Shown here one piece after another: positions 27,149 through 36,646 of a stretch of 64,000 bases of DNA. The DNA comes from Kiritimatiellia bacterium. GTDB lineage: Bacteria; Verrucomicrobiota; Kiritimatiellia; UBA8416; YA12-FULL-48-11. The stretch is taken from positions 1-64,000 of the forward strand of contig JAQUPZ010000005.1 of the NCBI GenBank assembly GCA_028716365.1. The letters run 5' to 3'. Position 1 is the stretch's first letter; each line of letters opens with the position of its first letter. The notes beneath the pieces were generated by a model. It did not search any database. It saw only the letters and a list, made by a program, of their open reading frames with translations, and had not been told where the DNA came from. The translations under genes were made by a program, and so were the position numbers.

Positions 27149-28999
27149 CTATATAGTTCTTTGTAAACCCATTTCGTGTGCCTGTCTGTAATACTGACTC
27201 AGATTCTGCCAGTCGAATTGCTCGGAACTGCTCTCCGTCCTGTTTCGCATGGCAATCCTGTCTCGTCGTTCCATCTGGACAAACCCGAGCATCTCGTCGG
27301 TAAGTTCATTTGCCGATGTATCAAACGTGGCATTTCTCCTCTTTAACACCACTATGCCATGTTCTTTATGATCCGGCATGTGTTCAAGCACATATGTCCC
27401 AAAACCTGATGTATCACTGGTAATAGCAGGAATACCCATAACAATGGCCTCAAGCGGAGCATACCCCCAAGGTTCGTAATAACTGGGGAAAATACCCATA
27501 TGACAACCACGGATAAAATGATCATAATCCATTCCAAACAAAGGATCACTGGAAGTAATAAAATCCGGATGATAAACAACTTTCACAGGATCTTCGGGTC
27601 TGTTAAACAAATTACAGGTTCTTAACTGATTTAGCACCTCATCTTTTGCATCATCTACGAGATCGTGTGTCACAATGGTTGGCAGTCTATTTGTTTTCCA
27701 TGCATGCAGGTTTCGTCTCAGTCTTAGCCTCCAGTAATCATCAACAAGATCATCAAGTCTCGGCCATTGTCCCATTGCAGCGGAAACAAACAGACGTTCA
27801 CCAACCTGGTTTTGGATCGACCGGCAATTTTCCCTTAACTCCGCCATCAGAGCTCTTGTTCTCAGAACTTCCGGATTAATTGATCTGAACGGACGCTTTG
27901 TAACGATGAAAAACACTACGGTGCGGTTAAGCCGCATCTGTTTCATACGCCAGTTGAGCCGTGCAAGAGATTCTATTGCCAGGTTAAAACCTTTATTTCC
28001 ATACTCATACCTGCCAGAAATGAAGAAATACAGGGTTTTATCCAAATCAAACGAATAACTCGGGAAAAAATGTCCCATCACAAACTCATTGATCTTTGCC
28101 TTGTAAATTCTATGCAGATTTTGAAATTCATGAAGGGCAACAAAACGCTCTATGTTAAGGCCGTTCGGCGTCAAAACATCCGGTTTTCTGCCGAGCAGAT
28201 GTTTGCACTCATACCCAGTGATCTCACTGACCGTTGTTAACACATGCGCACCATGAGCCGCCGCGCGTTCAATCAACACCTGCGCCTCAACATTGAAACG
28301 CTTTGCATCGGCATGCCAGTTGATGAAAGGTACATGATCATAGAACCATGGATCGTTCATTGCCAGATACCGGCCGAGCAATGTGGCGTGCGTCGTGAAA
28401 ACAATAGAAACGGGCATCTTGTCTCGTCGTAATTCAGGAATCGCCGTACCAGCCATCCACTCGTGAAAATGTCCTATGATCGGTTGATTTGAATCCCTTT
28501 GACTCACAAGGGCTCTAAAAAACTCATTCACAAGAAAACCAAAAGCCACAATCTCGTCCACAAGCGGATCGTAAGACGGGAAACTGATGCCATGATGCTC
28601 CCACAGGAGATATTTTATCTCATGTAAACGATAATAAACACTTTTCGGATTAAGGAGCACAACACGCGGACGACCTGTAATCAGCCAGTGTCCATAGTGT
28701 ACCTCGAAACCAGCCTTCTGAAGAAGTTTTACTGCATTCCCTATTGGACCTGCGGGTGTTGATTCCTCAAATTCTGCCGGCGATGCTTGAGGATTATAAG
28801 GTCCTACAAGGCAATAACGGTTACCCCACGCTTTTACCATGCACGGCGTCTTGGACCTGATGACAGTATAAATACCTCCGACCTGCTGACACACTTCCCA
28901 TGCCACTTCACAAAGCAGTGCATTATCCAGTTCTGCGCCTGTATAACCAAGCTCCGAAGGCGGATTGATCTTTCCACTGGGATCAACATGATCGGGCAT
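27149..28999 (-). CDS. Glycogen synthase, GT3 (animal/fungal) type
   Basis: 616 residues from ATG 28999 with GAGGAG ten bases upstream; a longer form from 29053 lacks this site. It transfers glucose from a nucleotide sugar to glycogen ends. The N-terminus CEVAWEVCQQVGGIYTVI and the C-terminal RGCHMGIFPSYYEPWGYAP with MGIPAITSDTSGFG match eukaryotic Gys-type synthase (family GT3), not the bacterial GlgA (GT5). GT3 enzymes usually use UDP-glucose; that is a family property, not read from this sequence. Follows a small unknown gene and the MacAB-TolC genes in the same direction. Confidence 0.92.
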   Translation of the reverse strand: MPDHVDPSGKINPPSELGYTGAELDNALLCEVAWEVCQQVGGIYTVIRSKTPCMVKAWGNRYCLVGPYNPQASPAEFEESTPAGPIGNAVKLLQKAGFEVHYGHWLITGRPRVVLLNPKSVYYRLHEIKYLLWEHHGISFPSYDPLVDEIVAFGFLVNEFFRALVSQRDSNQPIIGHFHEWMAGTAIPELRRDKMPVSIVFTTHATLLGRYLAMNDPWFYDHVPFINWHADAKRFNVEAQVLIERAAAHGAHVLTTVSEITGYECKHLLGRKPDVLTPNGLNIERFVALHEFQNLHRIYKAKINEFVMGHFFPSYSFDLDKTLYFFISGRYEYGNKGFNLAIESLARLNWRMKQMRLNRTVVFFIVTKRPFRSINPEVLRTRALMAELRENCRSIQNQVGERLFVSAAMGQWPRLDDLVDDYWRLRLRRNLHAWKTNRLPTIVTHDLVDDAKDEVLNQLRTCNLFNRPEDPVKVVYHPDFITSSDPLFGMDYDHFIRGCHMGIFPSYYEPWGYAPLEAIVMGIPAITSDTSGFGTYVLEHMPDHKEHGIVVLKRRNATFDTSANELTDEMLGFVQMERRDRIAMRNRTESSSEQFDWQNLSQYYRQAHEMGLQRTI

Positions 29000-29065
29000 G
29001 TTTTTTTCTCTCCTCAAATTTTTATTTATTTTTACCATAATATTCAGTGTCAAAAAAAAAGAAAA

Positions 29066-29404
29066 TTAGTCACGGTCTTCCATTTCGAGGCTTTCTAAAC
29101 CCTCTTTCCGGCAAAAAACTTTATAAATGTCCGAACGTATCACATCATCCATGGATAAAAATTTCTGATGCTCACACCACTCACCATCGATAAAAAGTTC
29201 ATGAACATAACCATCACTTGCCTTGCATCGCTTTATCCTGTTATTAACATCAATCTCAAGTGCAACAGCCCGTTCCAGCCGATTTTTCTTGCTACTCGCC
29301 AACCTGGGTAATTCGTATCTGTCAGGATAACTCAGTGTCTGCACAGAGAAACCTGCCGCGATTTCATTTTCTGCAGGTACCAGGACTGCATCTTCTCCTG
29401 TCAT
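29066..29404 (-). CDS. Hypothetical protein in the MacAB chain
   Basis: 112 residues with a strong GGAGG site six bases before ATG, itself placed over the end of macB (12-bp gap), so translation is clearly planned. No signal peptide or membrane segment; the middle holds a charged beta-rich segment (LEIDVNNRIKRCKASDGYVH). No family recognised. Cytoplasmic small partner of the neighbouring genes is the simplest guess. Confidence 0.75.
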   Translation of the reverse strand: MTGEDAVLVPAENEIAAGFSVQTLSYPDRYELPRLASSKKNRLERAVALEIDVNNRIKRCKASDGYVHELFIDGEWCEHQKFLSMDDVIRSDIYKVFCRKEGLESLEMEDRD

Positions 29405-29416
29405 GGCAACCTCCGT

Positions 29417-31420
29417 TTATTCATATTTCAAAGCCGTGATAGGATCAAGTCTAGACGCCTGTCTGGCAGGCCACAACCCGAAAATAATACCAATAATAAC
29501 CGAGAATGTCACTGCTAAAGCTACGGCTGCTCCTGACACTTTTACAGGCCACTCAGCCAGTGTGGACAATAAATACGCAGTTCCACTGCCCAGTATAATC
29601 CCTATCATACCACCACTGAGTGTCATTACAACCGCTTCTATCAGAAACTGAACCATTATATCGCTGCGCCGCGCCCCTATAGCCTTTCTAAGGCCTATCT
29701 CCTTGGTTCTTTCGGTGACGGAAACAAGCATTATGTTCATTATCCCTATTCCCCCGACAACCAGCGAAATAGCAGCTATCGATCCGAGCAGCCATCCCAT
29801 CGTCTTTGCCGTGCTGCTCAACATGTCCTGTATCTCCGTCATATCATGAATCTGGATAACATCACTGTTACTGGGACTGACTCGATGCCTCCGCAATAAC
29901 AGCTGCTTGATCTCATCCTTTGCATCGTCCATCATTGATGCTTCCTTCACCTCGGCATCCATATCGCTTATATAATCCAGGCCAAACAGCCGGTACATGG
30001 CAGTGGTAATTGGGACAACAACAAAGTCATCCTGATCCCATCCGCGGAAACTACCCTTTGGAGGGGAAATACCAAGTACTGTAAACTCAACCCGGTTTAT
30101 TCTGATAATTTTACCGACCGGATCGCTGTCTCCGAACAACTCCTTCGCCACCGTGATCCCGATGATCACTACCCGTGCCCTGTTCTGAACTTCTTCTTCC
30201 ATGAAAAAACGACCGACGATCGGTACTGAGGCTCTCATCTCCGCATAAGCGGCACCATTACCCTGCAGGCGTGTGTTCCAGTTTTTGTTTTTGTAGACAA
30301 GCTGTGCCCTGCCATTCACGTTAGGACAAACATGTCTTACCGTGTCCAGCTTTGCAACGGCTTCAACATCCTGTAATGTCAAACGCGTAACGGCACCAGC
30401 CTGAAGCGCGACCCCACCCGTTCTTACCGCACCCGGATGAATATGCAGCATATTGGAACCAAGTGACGCCAAACCTTTCTGTACCGACTCTCTTGCACCC
30501 TGCCCGACCGCCAACATGGCAATAACAGCACCCACTCCTATTAGAATGCCCAGCATAGACAACGCTGACCGCATCTTGTGGGAAAAAATAGAATGAAAAG
30601 CCTGCTGGACTTGGTCACCAAATTCAGCCCTCCCAACGGCCCTGTGCACGGAAAGGACATTATCGATCTTGTCCGAATCCGTTGCCGATACAGACTCCTT
30701 CACTGGCGTCAGACTGGCATCCCTTCTCTCATCCGACACAACGTAACCATCCCGCATCTGTATGACCCGCCCGGCATGCTCGGCAATTTCACGCTCGTGC
30801 GTTACCATAACTACAGTCTTTCCCGCCTCATTCAACTTCTTAAGGATATCAACGATTTCCTTCTCGCTTTTGGAGTCAAGGTTGCCGGTAGGTTCATCTG
30901 CAAATATGATGACCGGATCATTTACCATTGATCTGGCAATAGCCACTCTCTGCTGCTCCCCTCCCGACATCTGGTTGGGTCTATGCTCCTCGCGATGAGA
31001 AAGTCCAACTTCCGCCAGCCTTGCCCTGGCCGAATCCCTGCGTTCTGCCCGGCCGGCATATACAAGAGGCAGCAGGGCGTTCTCAATTGCCGTAAGGCGC
31101 GGAAGAAGATGAAACTGTTGAAATATGAATCCCGCAAGTCCGTTCCGTAAAGCGGCAAGCTCATTGTCGCTCAATCGGGTAACATCTTTGCCAAGAAAAC
31201 GGTAAGTCCCTGAATCAGGCTTGTCCAAAAGGCCGAGGATGTGAAGAAGCGTTGACTTACCGGAACCAGAAGGACCTATAATGGCTACGAATTCACCCTG
31301 CTCTATCTTCAGCGTGACATCGCTGAGCGCATTTACCACAACAGCTTCATTATTCCCACCGTTTCCATTTCCACCCGGTCCCGTCCTGTATCGCCTGCTT
31401 ATGCCACTTAGCTCTATCAC
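29417..31420 (-). CDS. macB: MacB-type ABC transporter (ATPase-permease fusion)
   Basis: 667 residues, the usual MacB length. The N-terminal ATPase has Walker A GPSGSGKS, Q-loop FIFQQFHLLP, signature MSGGEQQRVAIARS and Walker B VIIFADEPTGNLDS. From about 280 comes the first membrane segment (ALSMLGILIGVGAVIAML), then a large periplasmic domain, then three C-terminal membrane segments with TERTKEIGLRKAIGARRSDI. MacB works with MacA and TolC to export peptides, lipids or antibiotics from periplasm to outside. A Gly/Asn-rich insertion (GPGGNGNGGNN) sits near residue 15. Overlaps macA by four bases. Confidence 0.93.
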   Translation of the reverse strand: MIELSGISRRYRTGPGGNGNGGNNEAVVVNALSDVTLKIEQGEFVAIIGPSGSGKSTLLHILGLLDKPDSGTYRFLGKDVTRLSDNELAALRNGLAGFIFQQFHLLPRLTAIENALLPLVYAGRAERRDSARARLAEVGLSHREEHRPNQMSGGEQQRVAIARSMVNDPVIIFADEPTGNLDSKSEKEIVDILKKLNEAGKTVVMVTHEREIAEHAGRVIQMRDGYVVSDERRDASLTPVKESVSATDSDKIDNVLSVHRAVGRAEFGDQVQQAFHSIFSHKMRSALSMLGILIGVGAVIAMLAVGQGARESVQKGLASLGSNMLHIHPGAVRTGGVALQAGAVTRLTLQDVEAVAKLDTVRHVCPNVNGRAQLVYKNKNWNTRLQGNGAAYAEMRASVPIVGRFFMEEEVQNRARVVIIGITVAKELFGDSDPVGKIIRINRVEFTVLGISPPKGSFRGWDQDDFVVVPITTAMYRLFGLDYISDMDAEVKEASMMDDAKDEIKQLLLRRHRVSPSNSDVIQIHDMTEIQDMLSSTAKTMGWLLGSIAAISLVVGGIGIMNIMLVSVTERTKEIGLRKAIGARRSDIMVQFLIEAVVMTLSGGMIGIILGSGTAYLLSTLAEWPVKVSGAAVALAVTFSVIIGIIFGLWPARQASRLDPITALKYE

Positions 31421-32412
31421 TTGCGGTCTTTCTCTTTTTCTTTTTCTTTTTCTTTCTTCTTGGCAAAAGGCATTAACGGATTTGCGCCACCGTCCTTTGA
31501 CGGCAGCCGATAACGTTTCTTTGCCACAACCAAGACATCGCCAGCCCGAAGCCCTTCCTTAATCTCGTAACCCTGCTCATCAGCAACACCTACAACAACT
31601 TTCCGACGTTCAGACTTACCTCCCGGTACAGGCCGCATCAGGACATACGTTCCATCTTTGTCGGTGGAGACCGCCTCGCTGGTAATCACGGGAACTTCGA
31701 CACGCGTACCGCATATTATCGTGACTGTAGCGCTCATACCTGAACGGAATATATCCGGTACTCTTTCTGGAAGAATATCCACCGCATATATTGTAACGTT
31801 GTTGACCAGCTTTGACTCATACGATATGTGATCAATTTTACCCATGGTCTTTACCTCGGGATAAGCATCCAGGGTTATCTCGGCATCTTGGCCCACCTTT
31901 ACCTTGCCGATATCAGTTTCATCAACCTGGGCCATCACTATCAAACGGTCCGAAAGCACAATTACAGCCGAAGCAACAGTTATGCTCTGCCCGGGCTCGA
32001 AATCACGTACGATAACCTCCCCATCGATAGGAGCCGTAAGTGCGGCAGGCTTGTAAACTTCCTTCCAGTAGGCCAGTTCCTTGGCCCCGTGCGCCATGGC
32101 AGCGTCCAGCAGGGCTGCTCTCTCCGTGGAACTTATCCAGCCTATGATCTGCCCGCTCTTCACTTTGTCACCTTCTTTTACAAGCAGCTCCTCAATCCTG
32201 CCCGCTGTAGGTGGCTTCACCTCCAGCCGGTTTTGGGGTTCCACATTGGCTGTAGTCCTCACAGTTACATTGACAGAACCGTTCGTAACAATAATATCAC
32301 GCTCTTCAATCTGCTCCGTCTCTCCAGGTTTTACCTTCTTGAATATCCACCATCCGGCTGCAACGGCTATAAACAGGATAACAACGGCAATAAATATTTT
32401 ACTTAACTTCAT
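31417..32412 (-). CDS. macA: MacA-type periplasmic adaptor (HlyD/RND-like)
   Basis: 331 residues from ATG 32412, inside the end of the tolC gene (14-bp overlap); the longer open frame upstream is tolC in another phase. An N-terminal anchor (about 5-25) is followed by a lipoyl/barrel-sandwich part (VKPPTAGRIEELLVKEGDKV) and beta-barrel (ETDIGKVKVGQDAEITLDAY). The alpha-hairpin is short, so the protein may not reach as far as E. coli MacA. It links the MacB-type pump to TolC. The C-terminus is a Lys/Glu repeat (KKKEKEKEKEKDRK) from a CTTTTT-type microsatellite. Confidence 0.9.
   Translation of the reverse strand: MKLSKIFIAVVILFIAVAAGWWIFKKVKPGETEQIEERDIIVTNGSVNVTVRTTANVEPQNRLEVKPPTAGRIEELLVKEGDKVKSGQIIGWISSTERAALLDAAMAHGAKELAYWKEVYKPAALTAPIDGEVIVRDFEPGQSITVASAVIVLSDRLIVMAQVDETDIGKVKVGQDAEITLDAYPEVKTMGKIDHISYESKLVNNVTIYAVDILPERVPDIFRSGMSATVTIICGTRVEVPVITSEAVSTDKDGTYVLMRPVPGGKSERRKVVVGVADEQGYEIKEGLRAGDVLVVAKKRYRLPSKDGGANPLMPFAKKKEKEKEKEKDRK
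31432..31465. repeat. Hexamer-like tttctt microsatellite in macA
   Basis: A run of ctttttctttttcttt-type units makes the Lys-Glu tail of the adaptor. Slippage would change the tail length, and any change not in threes would shift the frame into the overlapping macB start. Confidence 0.7.
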
Positions 32413-33682
32413 TCTCCAGCGTTCCCCCTTTCGCCTGAATCCATTCCGCCTCGGCAATGAGCGCAGCAGCCTGCGACTCCAGCAAAGACTGGTCCGCCTG
32501 CACAAAATCATCTTCTATGATTATCCAGCTGTCAAAAACTATGAGACTCGCAGAATACTGCCCCTCCGCAATCCTTGCCCTTTCACGGGCCGCATCAAGA
32601 AATTTTTCCCGCACCTTCACCCGGTCAGAAGCATTCCTCATACTGATCCACCTGATCTGCAATATTGATGCAGCGCTTAACAAACCGCTTCTAAGTTCGG
32701 AATCGGCCTGCCTGAACACAGACTTCGCCCGATCAAGTTCGGCAACACGACTGCCGCCTTCGAACAGAGGAAATGACATGCTCAATCCTACTGACCACTG
32801 ATCCTGATCCGGCGGCCAGTCCGAAGAACTCCGGCTCGCCCCGGCATTCGCATAAACACCGGGATAGAACTCCGCTTTTGCCGACTTCACGCCCAAGTTA
32901 GCTATATTGCTCTGGGCACAAAGTTCTTTTACCAGGGGCGTACTTTCGGCCATACCCCAGAAATCAGGTTTCTCAACGTCAATCTTTGAAGACTCCAGTT
33001 CTCCCTGTACAGACAGATCAGATGTCCCGTCACCCGGACGTCTGCCAAGAACCTCCGCCAGGCTGGATTGCGCCATCATGACATTGCGCTGCGCCTGAAC
33101 ATGATCAAAATCCGCTTGAGCTTCCTTGGCCTCTGCCGTCATTAGAGACCCCTTGTGTTCACGTCCTCCTTCGTACCGCAGGCGGATAAGCTTGGTACTC
33201 TGTTTTCTGCGTACCAGAATATTTTCCGTGATCGTCACCTGCCTCTGTGCCTTGAGCAAATCTATAAAGGCCAGCCTCACACTCCTACGGACATTTGCGG
33301 AAGCGACATCGTACTTGAACCTTGTGGCGTTGAGCTGTTCCCTGGAGCTGTCCTTGTTGCGCAATGTCTTACCGCCATCATAAATAAGCTGTTTGGCGGA
33401 AACACCCACCGAAAAGGAATTATCCTCATTAACCAAGTCACCTCCCGACCTGTCACCGCTGAGCGAAGTGCTCACGCTTGGCATCAGGCCGCTCCCGGCC
33501 ACCTTCACTTTAGCCTCAGCCTGCCTGATAGACTCAACCGCGGAAATCAAATCGGGATTATTTGTCAGAGACTCCCTGATACAATCAGCCCAGGTTAATG
33601 CTTTATCTGCCGAATATGTACAAACCGTAACACACAGAAAGACATGCAAGATCAGCAAATATTGTTTTATCCTGCAGCTCAT
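32399..33682 (-). CDS. TolC-family outer membrane efflux protein
   Basis: 427 residues with a signal peptide (about 1-24). It has the two long-helix repeats of TolC/OEP proteins, with features such as ADCIRESLTNNPDLISAVES at the start of the mature chain and LSMSFPLFEGGSRVAELDRA in the second half, the usual family signature. Forms trimeric channels across the outer membrane. The ATG overlaps the stop of the ClpX-like gene (ATGA), and macA begins inside its end, so all are translationally coupled. Confidence 0.93.
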   Translation of the reverse strand: MSCRIKQYLLILHVFLCVTVCTYSADKALTWADCIRESLTNNPDLISAVESIRQAEAKVKVAGSGLMPSVSTSLSGDRSGGDLVNEDNSFSVGVSAKQLIYDGGKTLRNKDSSREQLNATRFKYDVASANVRRSVRLAFIDLLKAQRQVTITENILVRRKQSTKLIRLRYEGGREHKGSLMTAEAKEAQADFDHVQAQRNVMMAQSSLAEVLGRRPGDGTSDLSVQGELESSKIDVEKPDFWGMAESTPLVKELCAQSNIANLGVKSAKAEFYPGVYANAGASRSSSDWPPDQDQWSVGLSMSFPLFEGGSRVAELDRAKSVFRQADSELRSGLLSAASILQIRWISMRNASDRVKVREKFLDAARERARIAEGQYSASLIVFDSWIIIEDDFVQADQSLLESQAAALIAEAEWIQAKGGTLENEVK

Positions 33683-35244
33683 TTTTTTTCGAAACTCTTG
33701 GCAATTCTCCTGGACAACTCTTCCGCGGGGTCTTCAATAAACTTCTTTGTAACGGTAAAACTCATTTCACCTGTATTACGTGCTATCATTTTCAATCCGT
33801 ATTCACAATCGCGGAATCGCTCGATGCATAAAGCATGTCCTGACTTGTTTTCCGAAAGACATAGATCAACAAGCGCATCTATCGCCTGTTTATTAAATAT
33901 CATTTCGAGACCGTGTTCCCGCTGGAAATCAACCGCAAAACTCCTGATTTCGCCGGCAATGGCTTCGCGTCTTACCATTTCTTTTTTCTTCAGAAGTTCC
34001 TCCAGCGCTGCTTCACTGTCTTCAATCATCTGGCCGGTAACCTCAAATGATTTGATGCCTGTTGACGGCAATTCAAACTTGAAATTTCTAAAAACTCTTT
34101 CCAGTACAGTCATTAATCCTCTGGCACCGGTTTTCTCATTGTGGGCGCGTTGTGCAACCGCCTTTACAGCTTCGGGTGTCATTCTGAAATCAATGTTATA
34201 TCCTGCAAAATCAGACCGGTACTGAGAAAGAATACTTCCTTCCGAACTTACCATAATCCTCTCAAGATCTTCAGCCGCAAGCGCTTCGCATACAACACGT
34301 ACAGGCAGCCTTCCTATGAATTCCGGCTCAAACCCGTAATCGATAAAATCCTTGGTCTGGGCCAGTCGCAACAATTCAATTTCAGCATCTTTCTGCCCCG
34401 CAGATTCACTTTGCGAAAAACCGATTGTGCTGTTGCTGACCCGGCGCTTTATAATTTCAGGCAATTTGTCGAATGCTCCGCTTACAATAAACAACATGTG
34501 TCTTGTGTTTATCGTACGTTTCCCCGGCCCTTTTCCTCTCTGCATATCCATTACAGCCTGTACTTGCCCTATCAGGTCCGTCTGACTGAACAAACTAACA
34601 TCCGTCTCCTCCATCAGCTTGAGAAGATTTATCTGAACACCCCGGCCAGAAACATCCTTGCCCATCGCGGTAGGCATGGCCGTAATCTTGTCTATCTCAT
34701 CCATGTATATGATGCCGTATTGTGCCAGCTCTGTATTTCCATTTGCGGTCTTGACAAGATCACGTACAAGATCTTCAACATCGTGTCCGACATAACCCGT
34801 CTCTGAAAACTTGGTGGCATCAGCCTTTACATACGGAACTCCGATAAGTTTGGCAATACATCGCATGAGATAAGTCTTCCCGACTCCAGTTGGTCCAAGA
34901 AGAATTATATTATGCTTGGCGTATTCCGTTTCCTGAAACGATGCATCCTCGAGACACCTGCGCACATGGTTGTAATGGTCACAAATGGCAACCGACAGGA
35001 CTTTCTTTGCCTCATCCTGTTTGATAACAAACCTGTCAAGATAATCCCTTATATCACGCGGTTTAAGGTTGAATTCCCTTATCGGCTTGATTCTGTCGGC
35101 ATTTTTCTCCTGGCTATCTTCCACCTTTTCATTTGCGCCACCCGACTGCTGAAATGGCGGAGGACCCATCATAAAGGAAATATTAGCCTTTTTAAAAATT
35201 TCCTTAAACTGGTCTTCAAGACTTTCTTTTTTCTCCTCAGACAT
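33679..35244 (-). CDS. ClpX-like AAA+ ATPase, divergent
   Basis: 521 residues from ATG 35244 (GGGGGA upstream); the longer frame from 35328 is weaker. It lacks the N-terminal zinc-binding domain of ClpX but has the AAA+ core: Walker A GPTGVGKT, pore loop GYVGHD, Walker B IIYMDEIDKI, arginine finger EPEFIGRLPV and sensor 2 GARGL. The ClpP-docking tripeptide IGF is present (STIGFSQ). The RKH loop of ClpX is replaced by unrelated sequence. A C-terminal extension of about 120 residues (after the usual end) looks like a second small lid-type domain. Family ClpX paralogues unfold proteins for ClpP; this one's substrates are unknown. It heads the tolC-macA-macB chain. Confidence 0.87.
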   Translation of the reverse strand: MSEEKKESLEDQFKEIFKKANISFMMGPPPFQQSGGANEKVEDSQEKNADRIKPIREFNLKPRDIRDYLDRFVIKQDEAKKVLSVAICDHYNHVRRCLEDASFQETEYAKHNIILLGPTGVGKTYLMRCIAKLIGVPYVKADATKFSETGYVGHDVEDLVRDLVKTANGNTELAQYGIIYMDEIDKITAMPTAMGKDVSGRGVQINLLKLMEETDVSLFSQTDLIGQVQAVMDMQRGKGPGKRTINTRHMLFIVSGAFDKLPEIIKRRVSNSTIGFSQSESAGQKDAEIELLRLAQTKDFIDYGFEPEFIGRLPVRVVCEALAAEDLERIMVSSEGSILSQYRSDFAGYNIDFRMTPEAVKAVAQRAHNEKTGARGLMTVLERVFRNFKFELPSTGIKSFEVTGQMIEDSEAALEELLKKKEMVRREAIAGEIRSFAVDFQREHGLEMIFNKQAIDALVDLCLSENKSGHALCIERFRDCEYGLKMIARNTGEMSFTVTKKFIEDPAEELSRRIAKSFEKK

Positions 35245-35300
35245 GAATCCCCCTGATTTGTCAGTACAATATACAATATCCCAACCGACAAAGTTACACC

Positions 35301-35343
35301 AAATATTAAAAAGAATGGCCGCCCACAATCCGGGGCGGCCATT
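35301..35343 (-). terminator. Rho-independent terminator of the HU gene
   Basis: A perfect 11-bp stem (AATGGCCGCCC at 35314-35324 with GGGCGGCCATT at 35333-35343) and an 8-base loop. On the minus strand CTTTTTAATATTT follows. It separates HU from the ClpX-like chain. Confidence 0.93.
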
Positions 35344-35368
35344 TACCTAACAACTATCTATTCCTGTA

Positions 35369-35650
35369 TTATTTCTTGAGGACCGCATCCTTGGCGGCTT
35401 TCGCAATACGGAACTTCAAAACGACCTTAGCAGGAATTGAAATCGTCTCACCTGTAGCGGGATTACGACCCATACGTGCAGCTCTGTTAACCTTAACCAG
35501 CTTGCCGAGACCAGGAATCACAAAACCATCTTTGGCTCCCTTGTACGCCATCGTAACAAGTGTTTCGATCGCAGCCTTAGCCTGTTTCTTGCTGATCACT
35601 GCACCTTCTGCTACCCCCGCAACTACTTGACTCTTCGTTAGTCTTGCCAT
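35369..35650 (-). CDS. HU-family DNA-binding protein
   Basis: 93 residues. HU/IHF proteins bend DNA and compact the nucleoid. The start MARLTKSQVVAGVAE and the arm MGRNPATGETISIPAKVVLKFR are diagnostic. A perfect ribosome site (AAGGAG, seven bases before ATG) fits its high expression. A weak promoter (TTGCTT-17-TTAATT) may lie within 70 bases upstream. Transcribed alone and ended by the strong terminator at 35301-35343. Confidence 0.96.
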   Translation of the reverse strand: MARLTKSQVVAGVAEGAVISKKQAKAAIETLVTMAYKGAKDGFVIPGLGKLVKVNRAARMGRNPATGETISIPAKVVLKFRIAKAAKDAVLKK

Positions 35651-35819
35651 GTTCTAGCTCCTTTCAGTAATTAGTTTTAAAAATTAACGAATTCGCCTGC
35701 ATTAAAGCAAAAAACCTATGAAACGCAACTAGAATAATGAAAATATGGATCTTTTTTATGGATCATTAATCCGGCATTTTTAGTATTATATGTTTTAATT
35801 TCAAACAACTTGCTGAATC

Positions 35820-36590
35820 ATGAAACTCTTTGACACACATTGTCATCTCCAGGATGAACGACTGATTTCCGATGTAACATCTGTTATCGCCAAGGCCGGC
35901 AATGCTGGCGTAACGAGGATACTCTGTTGCGGAAGCTCGGAAAAAGACTGGCCGGATGTTAAAATACTTTATTCCACTTATCCGGAAATCATTCCGTCGT
36001 TTGGGCTTCACCCCTGGTATGTTCATAAAAGAGCAGAAAATTGGCAGAAAACACTGGAAAAATTTCTGGTTTCCATTCCAGCGGCAGCAGTCGGCGAAAT
36101 AGGGCTCGATCATGCGCTCGAAAATCGAAATGATGATGACCAGTATAAAGTCTTTGTGGCACAGCTTCAACTTGCCGCAAAACTCAATCGTCCTGCATCA
36201 ATTCACTGTAGAAAGGCCTGGGAACCACTTTTAAAGGCGTTAAATGAAGTAGACCGCCTTTCACGCGGTTTTGCCATCCATTCCTATTCCGGTCCGCCTG
36301 ATCTTATTCCACAACTTGTCGAAAAAGGGGCCTTCTTCTCGTTCTCAGGTTCAGTCACACGATCCGGCAATAAAAGAGCCCGGAAATCCGCTGTTAACGT
36401 ACCTCTGGAACGATTACTTATCGAAACAGACGCACCGGACCTGCCTCCGGTTGTTAATGGCAAGCCGGTTTCGCTTAATGAACCTGCAAATCTGGTTTAT
36501 GTCCTGCGAGAAATGGCAAGCATTAGAAATGTTTCCTTGGAGGAACTTGCCTCACAATTATGGGAAAATTCTTATAGACTCTTTGTTTGA
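35820..36590 (+). CDS. TatD-family metal-dependent hydrolase
   Basis: 256 residues, usual length. TIM-barrel metalloenzymes acting as 3'-5' DNA exonucleases or D-tyrosyl-tRNA-type esterases in repair and quality control. Metal ligands are visible: DTHCHL at the N-terminus, VGEIGLDHA, IHCRKAW, IHSYSG and IETDAPDLPP. No signal peptide, so cytoplasmic. Which subfamily (TatD, YcfH or YjjV) is uncertain. Confidence 0.93.
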   Translation: MKLFDTHCHLQDERLISDVTSVIAKAGNAGVTRILCCGSSEKDWPDVKILYSTYPEIIPSFGLHPWYVHKRAENWQKTLEKFLVSIPAAAVGEIGLDHALENRNDDDQYKVFVAQLQLAAKLNRPASIHCRKAWEPLLKALNEVDRLSRGFAIHSYSGPPDLIPQLVEKGAFFSFSGSVTRSGNKRARKSAVNVPLERLLIETDAPDLPPVVNGKPVSLNEPANLVYVLREMASIRNVSLEELASQLWENSYRLFV

Positions 36591-36646
36591 GATGACAGCC
36601 ATCCGCACCATGTGATATTCTCCCAGGCTGAATGGAGGTTTATCAG

